Positions 16,394-28,129 of a stretch of 64,000 nt of DNA are shown piece after piece. The notes beneath the pieces were generated by a model. The model ran no database searches. It was not told the DNA's origin and worked only from the letters and a program-made list of their open reading frames with translations. The stretch is from Paraspadella gotoi (taxonomy: Eukaryota > Chaetognatha), in assembly GCA_051294375.1 (NCBI GenBank), contig JBJCIZ010000239.1:601178-665177 (forward strand), in the 5' to 3' direction. Each line of letters opens with the position of its first letter. Position 1 is the stretch's first letter. A program made the position numbers and the translations under genes.

Positions 16394-17587
16394 CAACGTT
16401 TTTTTTTTTTTTTTTGTCTGGTCGATATCTTACTATTGGTTATAGGCCTCTGATTTGGATGTTGTCCAATAAAAAAAAAGGAACACTCATTTTCGTATTT
16501 TTCGATTAAAAGCGGGTCGGACCCAGACTGGAGAACAGTTCACCTGAAAAGCTATAAAGACAGAAAAAGGGGAAATAGGAAGAAAAGAAAAGAAAAATAG
16601 GGGGGGAAAGGAAATACAGAAAAGAAAATAAAAAAACAAGAAAAGAAGAAACTAATAATATAAATAAATATAAATGAAAACATAAATAAGAAAGGAATGA
16701 AGTAGAAAGAAAAGAGGAGGCAAATAAAGAAGAATGATAGTAAATTATTCTCGTCGCGCACCACACCCTGATTCGACTATAAATCAATTATGCCCCCCAC
16801 TTTTTTAATAAAATGCGTTCCATCAAAGAAAATTACTACAAAAAATTAGCTCTTTGTATTATTAAGTTTAAGAATTAAGAGACGAGGATGATTTGGAGAG
16901 AGTAAGAGAGAGAGATAATGAGCGGCTAGGAGAACCTGTTTGACGGATAGTACTGATGATAGAAGAGGGCGATAGATGAGATAGAGAAATGAGAGAGAAG
17001 AGAAGAATCGAGAGAGAGAGAGTGGAAAGAGAATTGATAGACGAGAGAGATTGTTAAGATCAGAATTCATCGAAGAAGACGAGAGAGCATAAATAAAATT
17101 AAAATTGGTTCCACGCTGTCCTAAATATTTTTTCTTTATATTTTTTTTTAAATGCACAAGTTTAGTTTGATATCGCGCATTAAAATCTCCTCTCAGCAAA
17201 TAAAAAAGAAAATATTTGGTTATCGGCCTATTTTGCCCGGTATTTTGAATCTCTTGTGGAGGCCTTCCCGTCCCACCGCGATTTTCCGTCAAAGGGTTGG
17301 GCCTTTGCTCTCTTAAAGGCCTTAATCCTCGCAACGATTTTGTACCCCAGAGAAGACGAGAGAAGAGAGAAGGAGAGACGAGACGAGAGAGAACGAGAGA
17401 GTTCGAGAGAGAGGAGACGAGAGAGAAGAGAGAGAGAGTAGATGAGAGAGAGAGAGAGATGAGAGACGAGGGAGAGGATAGAGAGAGAGGACGGAGAAGA
17501 AATCTTGACGAGAATGGCGAGAGAGTAAGCTGATCATGAGAGACGGAGAGAGAGAGAGAGAGAGGAAGTGAGAGAGAGCAGAGGACG

Positions 17588-17624
<37 letters not shown>

Positions 17625-18429
17625 GGGTTTAGGGGATTCCATATCGTGTCCTTTTTGCCTCTCATTGGTCGATTTAGTGGAAAAAGGAAGCCCGATAATC
17701 AGAGTTTTTTCGTAACCAATCAAAGTCGTTCTTGCAAATCTCCTCGTCGTTCATATAACCTTTGAGGCTAAAATAACTAATAACTAATGATAACAACCAT
17801 TGATTATGCATTTAAACCAATAAAATATTAAAAAAGAAGGGTTTTATTCGATTTAGATTACTGAAAAAAAAAAACCAAGAACTTATACGACAAAATCAAT
17901 ATTCCAGCAGCCTTCCGCCCCTTTACTTTCTTTCCGATTATTGTAAAACGAAATTAAAACCTTAACGTACGATTTCCGGAGACAAAAAAAGAAATGCTAA
18001 AAAGGTCGAGACAACGATGGCCAACACTTGAAAACTTAGAACGAAAAAAGAAGAAAGAATGGCCATTGGATCTGAGATAAATTACTGCAAAAATCGAACG
18101 GTAAGAACCCTACTACTCTCCTCTTCTCCCTCTCTCCTCTCTCTCTCTCTCCTCTCTCTCCCTCTCTTCTCTCTCTCTCCTCTCTCTCTCTCTCTCCTCT
18201 CTCTCTCTCATACTCGTGCGGTGGTGGGGGTCCTAGTGCATATCAGAGGACGCGATCATCATTGGATGATCTGTCTTGTCTCCAGTGCGCAATCCCATTA
18301 TCGTCTTAATTATCGTCGGTCGGGTAAACGTCGCTGGTCGTCTCGAACCGTCGCAAGCTCACTGGTTGTTGTTTTGTTATGTTGTCGGCATCGTCTCGCC
18401 CGGTTCCTACATCTCCCTCTCTGATCTCT

Positions 18430-18469
<40 letters not shown>

Positions 18470-18790
18470 GCTTCTCTCTCTCCCTCTCTCTCTTCTTCTC
18501 AAAGTAAACAGAGTCACGTTTTCCTTGTTTCTTTTGTTTGTGCCAATTTCTTTCCTCGCCAAAATGTTTTTCGTTTCGCGTCTTCTTTCAAACAGATAGG
18601 GCGGAATAACAGGCTGCGAATTTTTTAAAATTCTTCTGTTCGTCGTCGTCTGCGTTCGTCCGTCGTTTATTTGATAATCTTTGAGTTTTTGTTCATTCGT
18701 CATTTCTTCATCTGTCATCATTTGTCCATTGTTGTTAATCGTGGGTTTTTGTCGTTGTCTATGCTGTTCTCGTCATCATCGCTTCGTCTC
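16394..18790. repeat. Right, insertion-rich copy of the 2.1-kb duplication
   Basis: Same order of blocks as 13895-16020: T-run, GGTCGATATCTTACTATTGG, TTTCCGTCAAAGGGTTGGGC, CCGATAATCAGAG, AACCAATCAAAGTCGTTCTT, TTCCGATTATTGTAAAACG and GATAATCTTTGAGTTTTTG. It is longer because of many single-base insertions and it spans segments that are N in the left copy. The error pattern resembles unpolished long reads. Confidence 0.65.
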
Positions 18791-18969
18791 GTGCATCATG
18801 GGCGTCGTCCTCGCATCCCATCTCCTCTGTTGTTGTATCGCTCCAGACTTTGTTACTGTTGTTTCTTTTTTCGTTTTCGCGGACTAAGAGAGGAGAGACG
18901 CCCCTTTTTTTCAAAACTCTCCCGACGTGTCAGCCACCGCCCACCGCCTCCACCTATTCGAAAAGCCCG

Positions 18970-19080
18970 ACTTTTAAAGTGAGAAGAGAGAGAGAGAGAG
19001 AGTGGAGAGGAGATGAGATGGAACGAGAGAGATGGAGGACGAGATGAAGAGAGAGGAGAGAGAGAGGAGAGAGACGAGTT
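18970..19080. repeat. GA-rich tract
   Basis: Interrupted GAGAGA and GGAGAGGAGAT tract. Between it and 19440 I see only low-complexity A- and T-runs. Confidence 0.7.
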
Positions 19081-19469
19081 GGGATGATGGCGACGGTGCC
19101 GTCGAAAAAGCTGGGAACTGGTCACTTTCGGGCGGGGGTGGATGATGGAGACCCACAAGTCCCTGAATTGAGGAGGTTCAAATTTAGCGTCACAAATTCG
19201 TCGCGAATCTTAACTTGGCGCAGAATAAAAAAAAAAGAAGGGCCGGAGGAACTTTTTTTTTTTTTTTTCGTCGTTTGCCTTTTTGTGAAAAGGAAAGAAG
19301 CAGAGGACGTACAACGACGACAACGACAACAACAACGACAGTAATCGTCGCAAGGCGAAAAACAACGCGACGCGCGATTCTCTGTTATTGATTTTTTGTT
19401 TTGTTTCTTTTTTCATAAAAAGGAAAAGATTAACCTTTTGTGATATTGAATGGCGTCTTCTGTCTGATA

Positions 19470-20005
19470 AAAAAGACGACGACGACGACGATGACGACCA
19501 CGATGATAACGACGATGACGATTGCTACGATGATGACAACGGCAACGACGACGATGACGACGACGACGACGACCACGATGACGACCCTGACGAGGACGAT
19601 GATTACGACGCTAAAAACAACAGCAGAGAAGCAGACGGCGAATTTTCGATTATTGCATTTTCGGGACTAAATTGTCTTCGGCGCTCTCATCTTCGAGCGG
19701 CGACATAATCCGACATGATCGGACATAATACGACATTTGGACCGGAATTAAAGAGGATTAAGATGAGGGGTTTGACGCTTAGGAGAAGGAAGGTCGAGTT
19801 TAGAGACGGAATTTTTTGTGTTAATATCATTTGAATTAGTTTACAAAAGGTTAATTAAAAATGTGATAATTAATGAATAATGAAACGCGGAGGGGGGGAA
19901 CTTCCCGAGGGTATTATTTTTTTTATTTCTGTCTACAGCGACGTCGTCGTCGTCGTCTTCGTCGTTTTCGTCTTCGTCGTCGTCGTCGTCGTCGTCGTCG
20001 TCCCC
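19470..20005. repeat. GAC/GAT and CGT trinucleotide tracts
   Basis: About 19475-19605 is a GAC/GAT trinucleotide tract, and about 19936-20003 is CGTCGT-rich. Open frames across them give poly-Asp or poly-Arg products and are compositional artefacts. Confidence 0.85.
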
Positions 20006-20074
20006 AACGTCTCTCGCGGCGGGACAATATAACTTACCCGTTTGTTCCGTCGTCACCGAGTCACCGGCCAAGCG

Positions 20075-20104
20075 TGACGTCACGTGACCAGTCGACGTCA
20101 CGTG
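20075..20104. promoter_or_regulatory. Paired CRE/E-box composite sites
   Basis: TGACGTCACGTG at 20075-20086 and CGACGTCACGTG at 20093-20104, spaced 18 bp. Each is a CRE-like core overlapping a CACGTG E-box; the first contains the full palindromic CRE TGACGTCA. Known binders of these cores are the CREB/ATF and USF/MITF/Myc families. Enhancer function is inferred only. Confidence 0.4.
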
Positions 20105-20213
20105 TGGCTTTGATTTTCACATGTGATGAATCCAAGTTGTGAAGACTTCACGACGGTGGTCAATGGGGATGTCTTTCTTTCTTTCTTTCTTTTTACACGA
20201 ATCTGTCACGGTT

Positions 20214-20248
<35 letters not shown>

Positions 20249-20291
20249 NNNNNNNNNNNNNNNNNNNNNNNNNNNNNNNNNNNNNNNNNNN
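20249..20291. other. Assembly gap (43 N)
   Basis: N run that interrupts a (TTTC)n tract. Confidence 0.98.
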
Positions 20292-20709
20292 AACAGCGAG
20301 AGATTCTCCTTTCTCTTCCGTCTCTTCTCTCTCTCATACTCTCTCCTCTCTCTTCTCGTCTCTCTGTCGCATCTCTTCTTCCTCACTGGTTATTTTTCCC
20401 AGCCCGGCGGTGGACGAAGCGAGTCTTTCGGTGTGGTGCCTCACAGGACGGTAAGGCTGTCGAATTAACGAAAGATCTGATGGTCGAAATGATGGTAGTG
20501 ATCCTATTGGTGGGAGGTTCAATCCAAAAAAAAAAACGATCTGAAGCGATTGATTGGTCGATGGTCGATCGAAGGATTGATTGGTTAACGTCGCACTTGG
20601 TTCAAGAAAGATGTTGAGTGATTAATCGAGATTTCGAAGAATGAAAGGATTTAAGAGTTGAATAGGATAAGAGAAAGATGTAATAATAATTGACGGGTAC
20701 TTAAACTAG

Positions 20710-20746
<37 letters not shown>

Positions 20747-20889
20747 GAGAGAGAGAGAGAGAGAGAGAGAAGAGAGAGGGATGAGAGAGAAGGAGAGGAT
20801 TGAGAGAGAGAGTTAAGAGTTTAAAAGTTTAAAAAATAAAAAGGAGAAAAATGATTGAAAATGAATAAGGAATAAGTTAATAAACAAAA

Positions 20890-20925
<36 letters not shown>

Positions 20926-21011
20926 AAGTTAAGAAAGGAAGTTTAGAAAATAAAAAAAAGGAAAATAAGTTTAGAAAATGAATAAAGGAAATAAGTTAAC
21001 ATACGAAAAAT

Positions 21012-21070
<59 letters not shown>

Positions 21071-21160
21071 AAAAAGAAAGAAAAAAGAAAGAAAGAAAGA
21101 AAGAAAGAAATAAAGAAAGAAAGAAATAAAGAGAGAAAGAAAGATAGAAGGAAAGAAAGA
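20710..21160. repeat. GA and GAAA microsatellite cluster
   Basis: (GA)n at about 20713-20770, (GAAA)n at about 20890-20925 and a longer (GAAA)n at about 21012-21145 with AAAAAG and AAAT variants. Confidence 0.9.
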
Positions 21161-21262
21161 ATGAAACGATAAAGCGGCGATCGTTTTGTCATGACGCCTC
21201 TGACCCCAATTTCGACGAAAACATTGTTTGTTTTGATTTACTTTCGGATCATGAATCCGAAA

Positions 21263-21263
<1 letters not shown>

Positions 21264-21318
<55 letters not shown>
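21264..21318. repeat. (CGA)n microsatellite
   Basis: CGA trinucleotides with one GGC interruption. Similar short CGA/TCG runs dot the window (1749-1772, 61347-61372, 62061-62104). Confidence 0.9.
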
Positions 21319-21320
<2 letters not shown>

Positions 21321-21450
21321 CTTAAGACGTCCAGCCGTTTGTTTTTCTTTCTTCGGTGTTACTGGGGATTTTCATTCGCGGTTTTTGTTTCGACGCTTGT
21401 CTTTTGTTTTCTCTGTTGACAGATTGGAGAGGGCGTCAATCGTCCCTCTT

Positions 21451-21487
<37 letters not shown>

Positions 21488-21944
21488 AAGACTTTGATTT
21501 TGAGTCGTTCCGGTTGTCGTCCTTGTTGTTGTTGTTGTTGTCGTTATTTTCGTCATCTGCTGAGTAGAAAATTATGAAAATAAATGAGACCAAAAGAGAA
21601 AGAGAAAGAAAGAAATAAAATAGAGAAAGAAAGAAAGAAAGAGAGAAAGAAAGAACGAATTTCTATGACGTCAATACATATTTCCGGTCGAAATTAGTTT
21701 TGGTTTAACACACAAAAAAAGTCGGTTAACATATCAGTTTTTTGTCGTTTCGTTTGTAAAAACAAATTAGATTTGAATAATGAATGATTATGATTCGAAA
21801 GTTGACTAAAAGTCGTCGTTGTTGTTGTAGTTGTAGTTGTCGTCGTCGTTATCGTCGTCGACGTTATTCTTATCTAGTTTTTAATATGTTTCTATTTGTT
21901 GCCTTATTTCTATTTGTTACTTATTTTCTTAACTTTTTTCTTTT

Positions 21945-21946
21945 TT

Positions 21947-21978
<32 letters not shown>

Positions 21979-21982
21979 TTTT

Positions 21983-22058
<76 letters not shown>

Positions 22059-22060
22059 TT
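21945..22060. repeat. (TTTC)n microsatellite
   Basis: TTTC tetranucleotide with two extra-T interruptions. Confidence 0.95.
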
Positions 22061-22289
22061 CTTTTTTTAACCGAGAGCTAATACATTTGTCAATTTGTCT
22101 ATACAAGTTTTAAAACTTTTTCTTGCAACGAATAAATTTAACTTTAAATTTTTTCAACGTTTCAAAAATCACGAGGTTCGCATATATTTTTTCACCGCCA
22201 AAGACGATATTTCTTTCAATTTTCACGAAGAAAAAAAAAATCGAAAATAAATTACGTTTTTTTTATTCCTTTTTCCATAAATAAAAAAC

Positions 22290-22342
22290 ATAAAAATGGC
22301 ATCTCTATCTCTGTCGTTGTTTATCATCATCTCTCTCTCTCT

Positions 22343-22393
<51 letters not shown>

Positions 22394-23860
22394 TCTCTCT
22401 CTCTCTCTCTCGTTCTCTCTCCTCTCTCTCTCTCCATTTCGTTTCGTTTTTAACTCTCTCCTTTTTTGCTTCAAAATCAGCTGCGATCGGTCATAACCCG
22501 TTTCGTTGTCTGTCAACTCACGAGGATGCGCTTAAAAATTTCTTCTTTTTCCTTTTAAAAAAAAAAATTTGCAATTTTTTTTTTTTTTATCTGAAATAAG
22601 ATGCCACGCGATCGACTCACGTGTTCGGCCACACAGACAACGCCTCCTGGGAAAGAGAGAGAAGAGAGACGGACGACGAGAGAAGAGAGAGAGAGAGAGG
22701 GAGAGAGAGATGAGACTAGGAGAGATGAGCAGAGAGACGACGAGAGAAGAGATAAGGCCCGTGTCTCAGAGTGTCACTCTAAACCTTTTCGGAAGAGGAT
22801 AACGCTTTTGCAATTTGAATTGACGAGCAAAAACCATTATTTCCTTTTCTTATCGTCCATAAAATTATTTACGCACGAAGAATATTCGTTTTTTGTCTTT
22901 AATTTATAATTGTCATTGATTTGGCTTGACCACTAGATTTGTCACTCAGGCGCCCAGCAGAAGGGCATAAGTAGTAGAGGTGATACCCACAATTTTTCAA
23001 TTGTACACCAGTAGAAGCGGTCCACGACTCATTTTATTAGGTTCTTTTTTTGTCTGTTAGAAAGACATTGGGGAACTGAATAAACCTGAAAAAACTTGAC
23101 CGGAAAGGAACTCTCCAGAGTGTCTCCAAAGGGATCGAGTACTTTTGCGAGTTTTTCTTTTGATACGGTTAATCTTATATGTGAAATTAATTTAAAGGAT
23201 TTTTTTAATAAAATAAGTGATATAAATCAATACTTGATTTGTGATTTGATCATATATTTTTGATTGTTAGCACTTTATATTTTTTATTTAAACCTTTATT
23301 CTTTAAAATAAATTTATTAATAACTATAATATTATATAATATCAAAAATATAAAGATGATCATGTTAGCTTTTTTGAGTTAAAATTACTTTACTAAAAAG
23401 TTATTCCTAAAGTTTTGTAAAGAATAAATATTAAAAAAATCAAATATTTAGCAGAGTACCTTACTGAAAGATAACAATCATAACTACCACGAATATTTTA
23501 AACTTTAAAAAGCTAAAGGGAAAAGAAAAAGATGAGTTAAAATTTATAATCTTAATTCTTCCAAACTTTTTTTAGAATTTTTTGACCCTCTTTGTGGCTT
23601 AAATATAAAATTTCTATGACTCATTTTAAAACCGGGTTTAAGTAGGAGCATGGCAGTCATAACAAAATCGTAATTCACGGTTCAGACATTAAAAATAAAA
23701 AAAAATAACTGCCATACTTTATGAACCCAAGATTTATATACTCTTATATCTTTATGACAAGACACCAGTTTATTTAAAATTTAAATCTTTATAAAATTAA
23801 GTTAAAAAATTAAATATATAAATAAATCACGGACATTTCACATACCTTATGAATATAACG
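22290..23860. other. Intron 2 stretch, no gene seen
   Basis: TC-rich DNA at about 22320-22435, GA-rich DNA at about 22650-22760, then AT-rich sequence from 22800 to 23860 without repeats I could identify and without coding potential. Confidence 0.4.
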
Positions 23861-23944
23861 GGGAGTCGACGTTCAAGAAAAATATTTTTCTTTTTTCTTT
23901 CTGTTTATCGTTCCTCTCGCGTCGTCGGATTATATCGACATAAT

Positions 23945-23979
23945 TTCTCTCTCTCCTCGTCTCTCTCTTTGCTCTCTCT

Positions 23980-24050
<71 letters not shown>

Positions 24051-24144
24051 CTCTCTCGTTTCTCTCTCTCCCTCGTCTCCTCATCGCTCTCCTCTCTTTC
24101 TTTCTTCTCTCTCTCTCTCTCTCTCTCTCTCTAAACCTCTCTCC

Positions 24145-24185
<41 letters not shown>

Positions 24186-24305
24186 TCTCTCTCTCTTTTT
24201 TTTTTGTTTCTCTCGTCTCTCTCTCCTCTCTCTCTCTCTCTCTTCTCTCTCCTCTCCTCTCTCTCTCTCTCTCCCTCTCTCTCTCTCCTCTCTCTCTCTC
24301 CCTCC
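23945..24305. repeat. TC-rich low-complexity block
   Basis: Interrupted TCTC tract of about 360 bp. The long minus-strand frame across it is an Arg/Glu repeat with no domain. Confidence 0.9.
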
Positions 24306-24366
24306 TTCCCAGTAGTGTCTCTCCCCGCCCCGTTTCTCCATGGTGATGGCCCGTCGTATCTTTTCT

Positions 24367-25440
24367 GTCTTGTCGTCCATTAATTTTCTCGCTTTTTTCT
24401 TTTTTTTCTCTTGAAACTCCTTCCTTTTTTTTTCTTTCCTTTTTTCCGTTCCTATCTTTTCCTCCCTTTTTATTTCTCTCCCCGCTCGCTCCAGACACTC
24501 CGGCCTTCTTTAGAACGGCTTCTATAACATCTTCTGTCTTCTTTTGTTTTGTTGCTTTTTGTTTTTTGTCGGTCGTTTTTTTTCCCGCTGTTGGAGCCAT
24601 TATTCTTTCTTTTTGGTTGAAAAGAAAGGAAAAAAAAAAAAAAATTCCTGTCGAGGAAAACTTTTGCCTTTACTATATTGCACTTTCTATTAAGCTGGAA
24701 TTGATTAGTTAGTTATGATGATATTCAGGTTGTGAGTTCATTATCTATGGAGTTGATGTGGATAGAGTATTATATATTATTGAATTATTATTGATATTGA
24801 GTTATGTATTATATTTATAGTATATTAGGATGTTGATCGGTATAGTTGCAGGGCTTGGGGGTCTATTTCTCCTCTCGTATTTTCAGACGGGCTTATTTTC
24901 GTTTATGGGTGGAAACCAAGGAGTCCATAGCCACCGGGCTGTAGGCGAGGCGCTAGAGAGGGAATGTGACTAAACAGTGTGATGGGAGTTCGCTTAGGTG
25001 ATCTAAGGCGTGTAGGTGCCACACTCTGCTGTGATAACAGAATATGATAGATGGCAGGTTGACGGCTGCATTGGATCAGGCGGTAAGAGGTGAAGGAAAA
25101 GGGGTAATAGAGAAAATGTTTTAGTAAGTTATTAAGTTGCCCAAGTATCGGGTATATATTAATAATCAATAAATTTTTGTTTAAAATTAACAAAATTGAA
25201 CAACAGATTCTCCCGGATGCTTCCAAATAAAAAATATTTATTCGCGAATTCCACAAGAGTTTTGTTCGCCGACGGAGAGTGGTAGGGTGCGTGGTATTTT
25301 ATATAACTTCTTTGTTTTATCTGTTTGTAATCTCTTAAAAAAAAAGTTTTATGTAGCAGTATTTTTTTTTTTCTTTTTGTAGATAGATCAAGTGATATTA
25401 CAGAATTATCTTTAGTGCCATAGGTTTATTACAATTTTTG
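24367..25440. repeat. Left copy of a local duplication
   Basis: Blocks GTCCATTAATTTTCTCGC, CCCGCTGTTGGAGCCATT, TATTGCACTTTCTATTAA and AATAATCAATAAATTTTTG recur in the same order at 25617-26400. Where the right copy has a clean (ATT)n array, this copy has a scrambled ATT-rich stretch (about 24715-24830), which suggests this is the error-rich copy. Confidence 0.6.
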
Positions 25441-25591
25441 ATAAAGTGTCACTTATTAAAAAAAATTAATTGGAGGGCTGTGATCACTTATAGTTTATAT
25501 TACATTGTTCTGTTTCCTGTATTGCCACTCATCGTCTCTCTGCGTCTCTCTCCTCTCTCTCTTTCTGCTGCTCATCTGCTGCTCTGGGTCT

Positions 25592-25616
25592 NNNNNNNNN
25601 NNNNNNNNNNNNNNNN
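25592..25616. other. 25-N placeholder gap
   Basis: Exactly 25 N at the boundary of the duplicated block. Confidence 0.95.
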
Positions 25617-25910
25617 GTCCATTAATTTTCTCGCTTTTTTCTTTTTTTCTCTGAAACTCCTTCCTTTTTTTTCTTTCCTTTTTTTTCGTTTCCTATCTTT
25701 TTCCTCCCTTTTTTTTTCTCCGCTCGCTCCGCCTCCGGCTTTAGAACGGCTTCTATAACATCTTCTCTTCTTTTTTGTGTTCTTTTGTTTTTCGGTCTTT
25801 TTTTTTCCCGCTGTTGGAGCCATTGATCTTTCTTTTTTGGAAAAGAAAGGAAAAAAATTCCTGTCAGGAAAACTTTAGTGCTTATCTATATTGCACTTTC
25901 TATTAACTAA

Positions 25911-26005
<95 letters not shown>

Positions 26006-26400
26006 TATCTATATTGCACTTTCTATTCTCCTCTCGTTTTTCAGACCTTATTTTCTGTTATGGGGAACCAAGGATCAGTAGCCACGGCTTAGCGAGCGCT
26101 AAGGAATTACTAACTTAGTGATTCCTTAGTGACTAAGCGTTATCCAACACTTCTGCTATAAAATAATAATCATTACCTCATGACAGCTAAAGAAGGAAAA
26201 GGGTAATAAAAAATTTTATAATTATCAATTGCGTATATATTAATAATCAATAAATTTTTGTTTAAATAACAAAATTGAACAACAGATTCTCCGGATTTCC
26301 AAAAAAATATTTATTCGCGATTCCACAAGAGTTTGTTCCCGACATATTATCTGGTTATAACTTTTTTTTTGTTGCTTCCTTAAAAAAAAAGTGTAGAAGC
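25617..26400. repeat. Right copy of the local duplication
   Basis: Shorter and cleaner counterpart of 24367-25440, ending in ATTCGCGATTCCACAAGAG and a region of A-runs. Confidence 0.6.
25911..26002. repeat. (ATT)n microsatellite
   Basis: About 30 uninterrupted ATT units. Confidence 0.97.
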
Positions 26401-26475
26401 AATAAACAGAATTATCCTTATCCAATATACAATATGAAAAGGAAAAAAAAAATAGCGAAAAATATTTCACCTTCT

Positions 26476-26481
26476 GATCCA

Positions 26482-26549
<68 letters not shown>

Positions 26550-26570
26550 ATCTCTCTCTCTCTCTCTGTC
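26476..26570. repeat. (TC)n tract
   Basis: Interrupted TC dinucleotide; a (GTT)n run follows at about 26688-26717. Confidence 0.9.
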
Positions 26571-26761
26571 TCGCTACTGGCACGCTCTCCGCGGACGTGC
26601 AGTTCTCGCGCTCAACCGAGAGCTTCTCTCTCCATTTGACGTTGATCTGTCGCTTGAAAAGGCGAACTTGTATTGAGCAATGGTTGGTGTTGTTGTTGTT
26701 GTTGTTGTTGTTGTTGTAGTTGTTGTAAACATGCCTTAGTAGTCGGAAATTCAGGGGCACA

Positions 26762-26834
26762 AGTGAAAGAAAGAAAGAAAGAGAGAAAGAAAGAGAGAAT
26801 GAAATAAAAAGATAGAGAAAGAAAGAAAGAAGAA

Positions 26835-26906
<72 letters not shown>

Positions 26907-27009
26907 AAAAAAAGAAAGAAAAGAAAAAATAAATAAATAAATAATTAATTAACTAATTAATCAATTAATTAATCAATTAATTACATAAATAAATAAATAA
27001 ATAAAAAAA

Positions 27010-27052
<43 letters not shown>

Positions 27053-27136
27053 AAAAATAATTAATTAATTAACTAATTAATCAATTAATTAATCAATTAA
27101 TTAAATAAAAATAAAAATAAAAAATAAATAAACAAA

Positions 27137-27223
<87 letters not shown>

Positions 27224-27226
27224 ATA
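26762..27226. repeat. Compound GAAA / TAAA / TTAA tract
   Basis: (GAAA)n (26762-26930) passes into (TAAA)n, which holds two near-identical islands of TAATTAATTAACTAATTAAT type at about 26940-26985 and 27059-27105, then a further (TAAA)n to 27226. The duplicated island shows that a larger unit of about 120 bp was copied within the tract. Confidence 0.9.
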
Positions 27227-27540
27227 GAAAATTCACATACCTCCTCAAACTGAAACCTGGAAATTGGTTATGAGTCGATTAATCGAAAAACCGATGACTG
27301 ATGATGATATTGCCGACGACGACGACGACGAAAACGACGACGAAGACTTTTCGTATTACCTTCGCTTTGATTGGACGAACGAATATCGATCCAATCTTCT
27401 CCAGTTCTTCGTCTCAATATTTCCAGGATATTCGCCGCAATGGCGTCAGGAAATATTTATATCATTTTTTAATTATAATTACGAACAAATATGATACAAT
27501 AATTTAAAGTTATAGTCAAAATAGATATATATTATTTTTT

Positions 27541-27552
27541 TTTGGCGCCAAA
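27541..27552. promoter_or_regulatory. Palindromic E2F-like site
   Basis: TTTGGCGCCAAA, a perfect 12-bp palindrome containing the TTTGGCGC core recognised by E2F/DP factors. It stands in otherwise AT-rich DNA about 350 bp before a CpG-rich patch. Confidence 0.3.
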
Positions 27553-27805
27553 CCCGCTCGCATTAAAAGCGGCCATTTTGTTTCCCGTGAAATTTCACAA
27601 AATCTCGGTTACTTTCTTCTCTAATCCGATCTAATCTTTAATCGAATGACTAATCCAATCTCTAATCTAATCTCTATTCTTATCCTCCCTCACCTCGACC
27701 CCACCACCTTTTCCTCTTCCTCTTCCTCCTTTCGTCCTGTCGAATAAAAAAAAAAAAGGAAAAACTGAATTTAAAAAAAAAACAATATATGAAATTGGTA
27801 CAACC

Positions 27806-27885
27806 ATATAAAATTATCCATTCATTTAATAAATAAGCTATCTTGCCCCTGACTTTGAACAGGCTTTGGTGGTTTAAGGCCTCCA
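27806..27885. repeat. Interspersed repeat R3, copy 1
   Basis: About 80 bp (AATAAATAAGCTATCTTGCC ... GCTTTGGTGGTTTAAGGCC) with a close second copy at 53525-53604. No terminal repeats were seen; origin unknown. Confidence 0.6.
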
Positions 27886-27889
27886 CACT

Positions 27890-28110
27890 TATATTCCGTT
27901 CGATCTCGCAATCGCGAGACGCGAAAGGTACATGTGGCCGCCTAACCGTCCTGCGCCTAGCCGCCTAGCCGTGCCTGTCACCTGCCGCCAGCCGGGCCCG
28001 CCGCCGTAAACCTCGTTGTCATAGCAACTGGCGACGCTCGAACGAAGCCTAAAAACGGCGCGATTATTCCTTCCGGCGCTCGAGTTTCTGGTTGACCCCA
28101 TTTTTTTTTA
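27890..28110. promoter_or_regulatory. CpG-rich patch with an X-box-like site
   Basis: GC- and CpG-rich island in AT-rich intron. It contains GTTGTCATAGCAAC at 28015-28028, an imperfect palindrome that fits the RFX X-box consensus (GTNRCC, short spacer, RGYAAC). It may be an alternative promoter or enhancer; no adjoining exon was recognised. Confidence 0.35.
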
Positions 28111-28129
28111 GAGGAGGAAGCGGGGGGGG

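Noticed and set aside
23905-24600. Minus-strand frame of 231 codons
   Set aside because: It is the translation of a TC-rich block (Arg/Glu repeats) with no domain.
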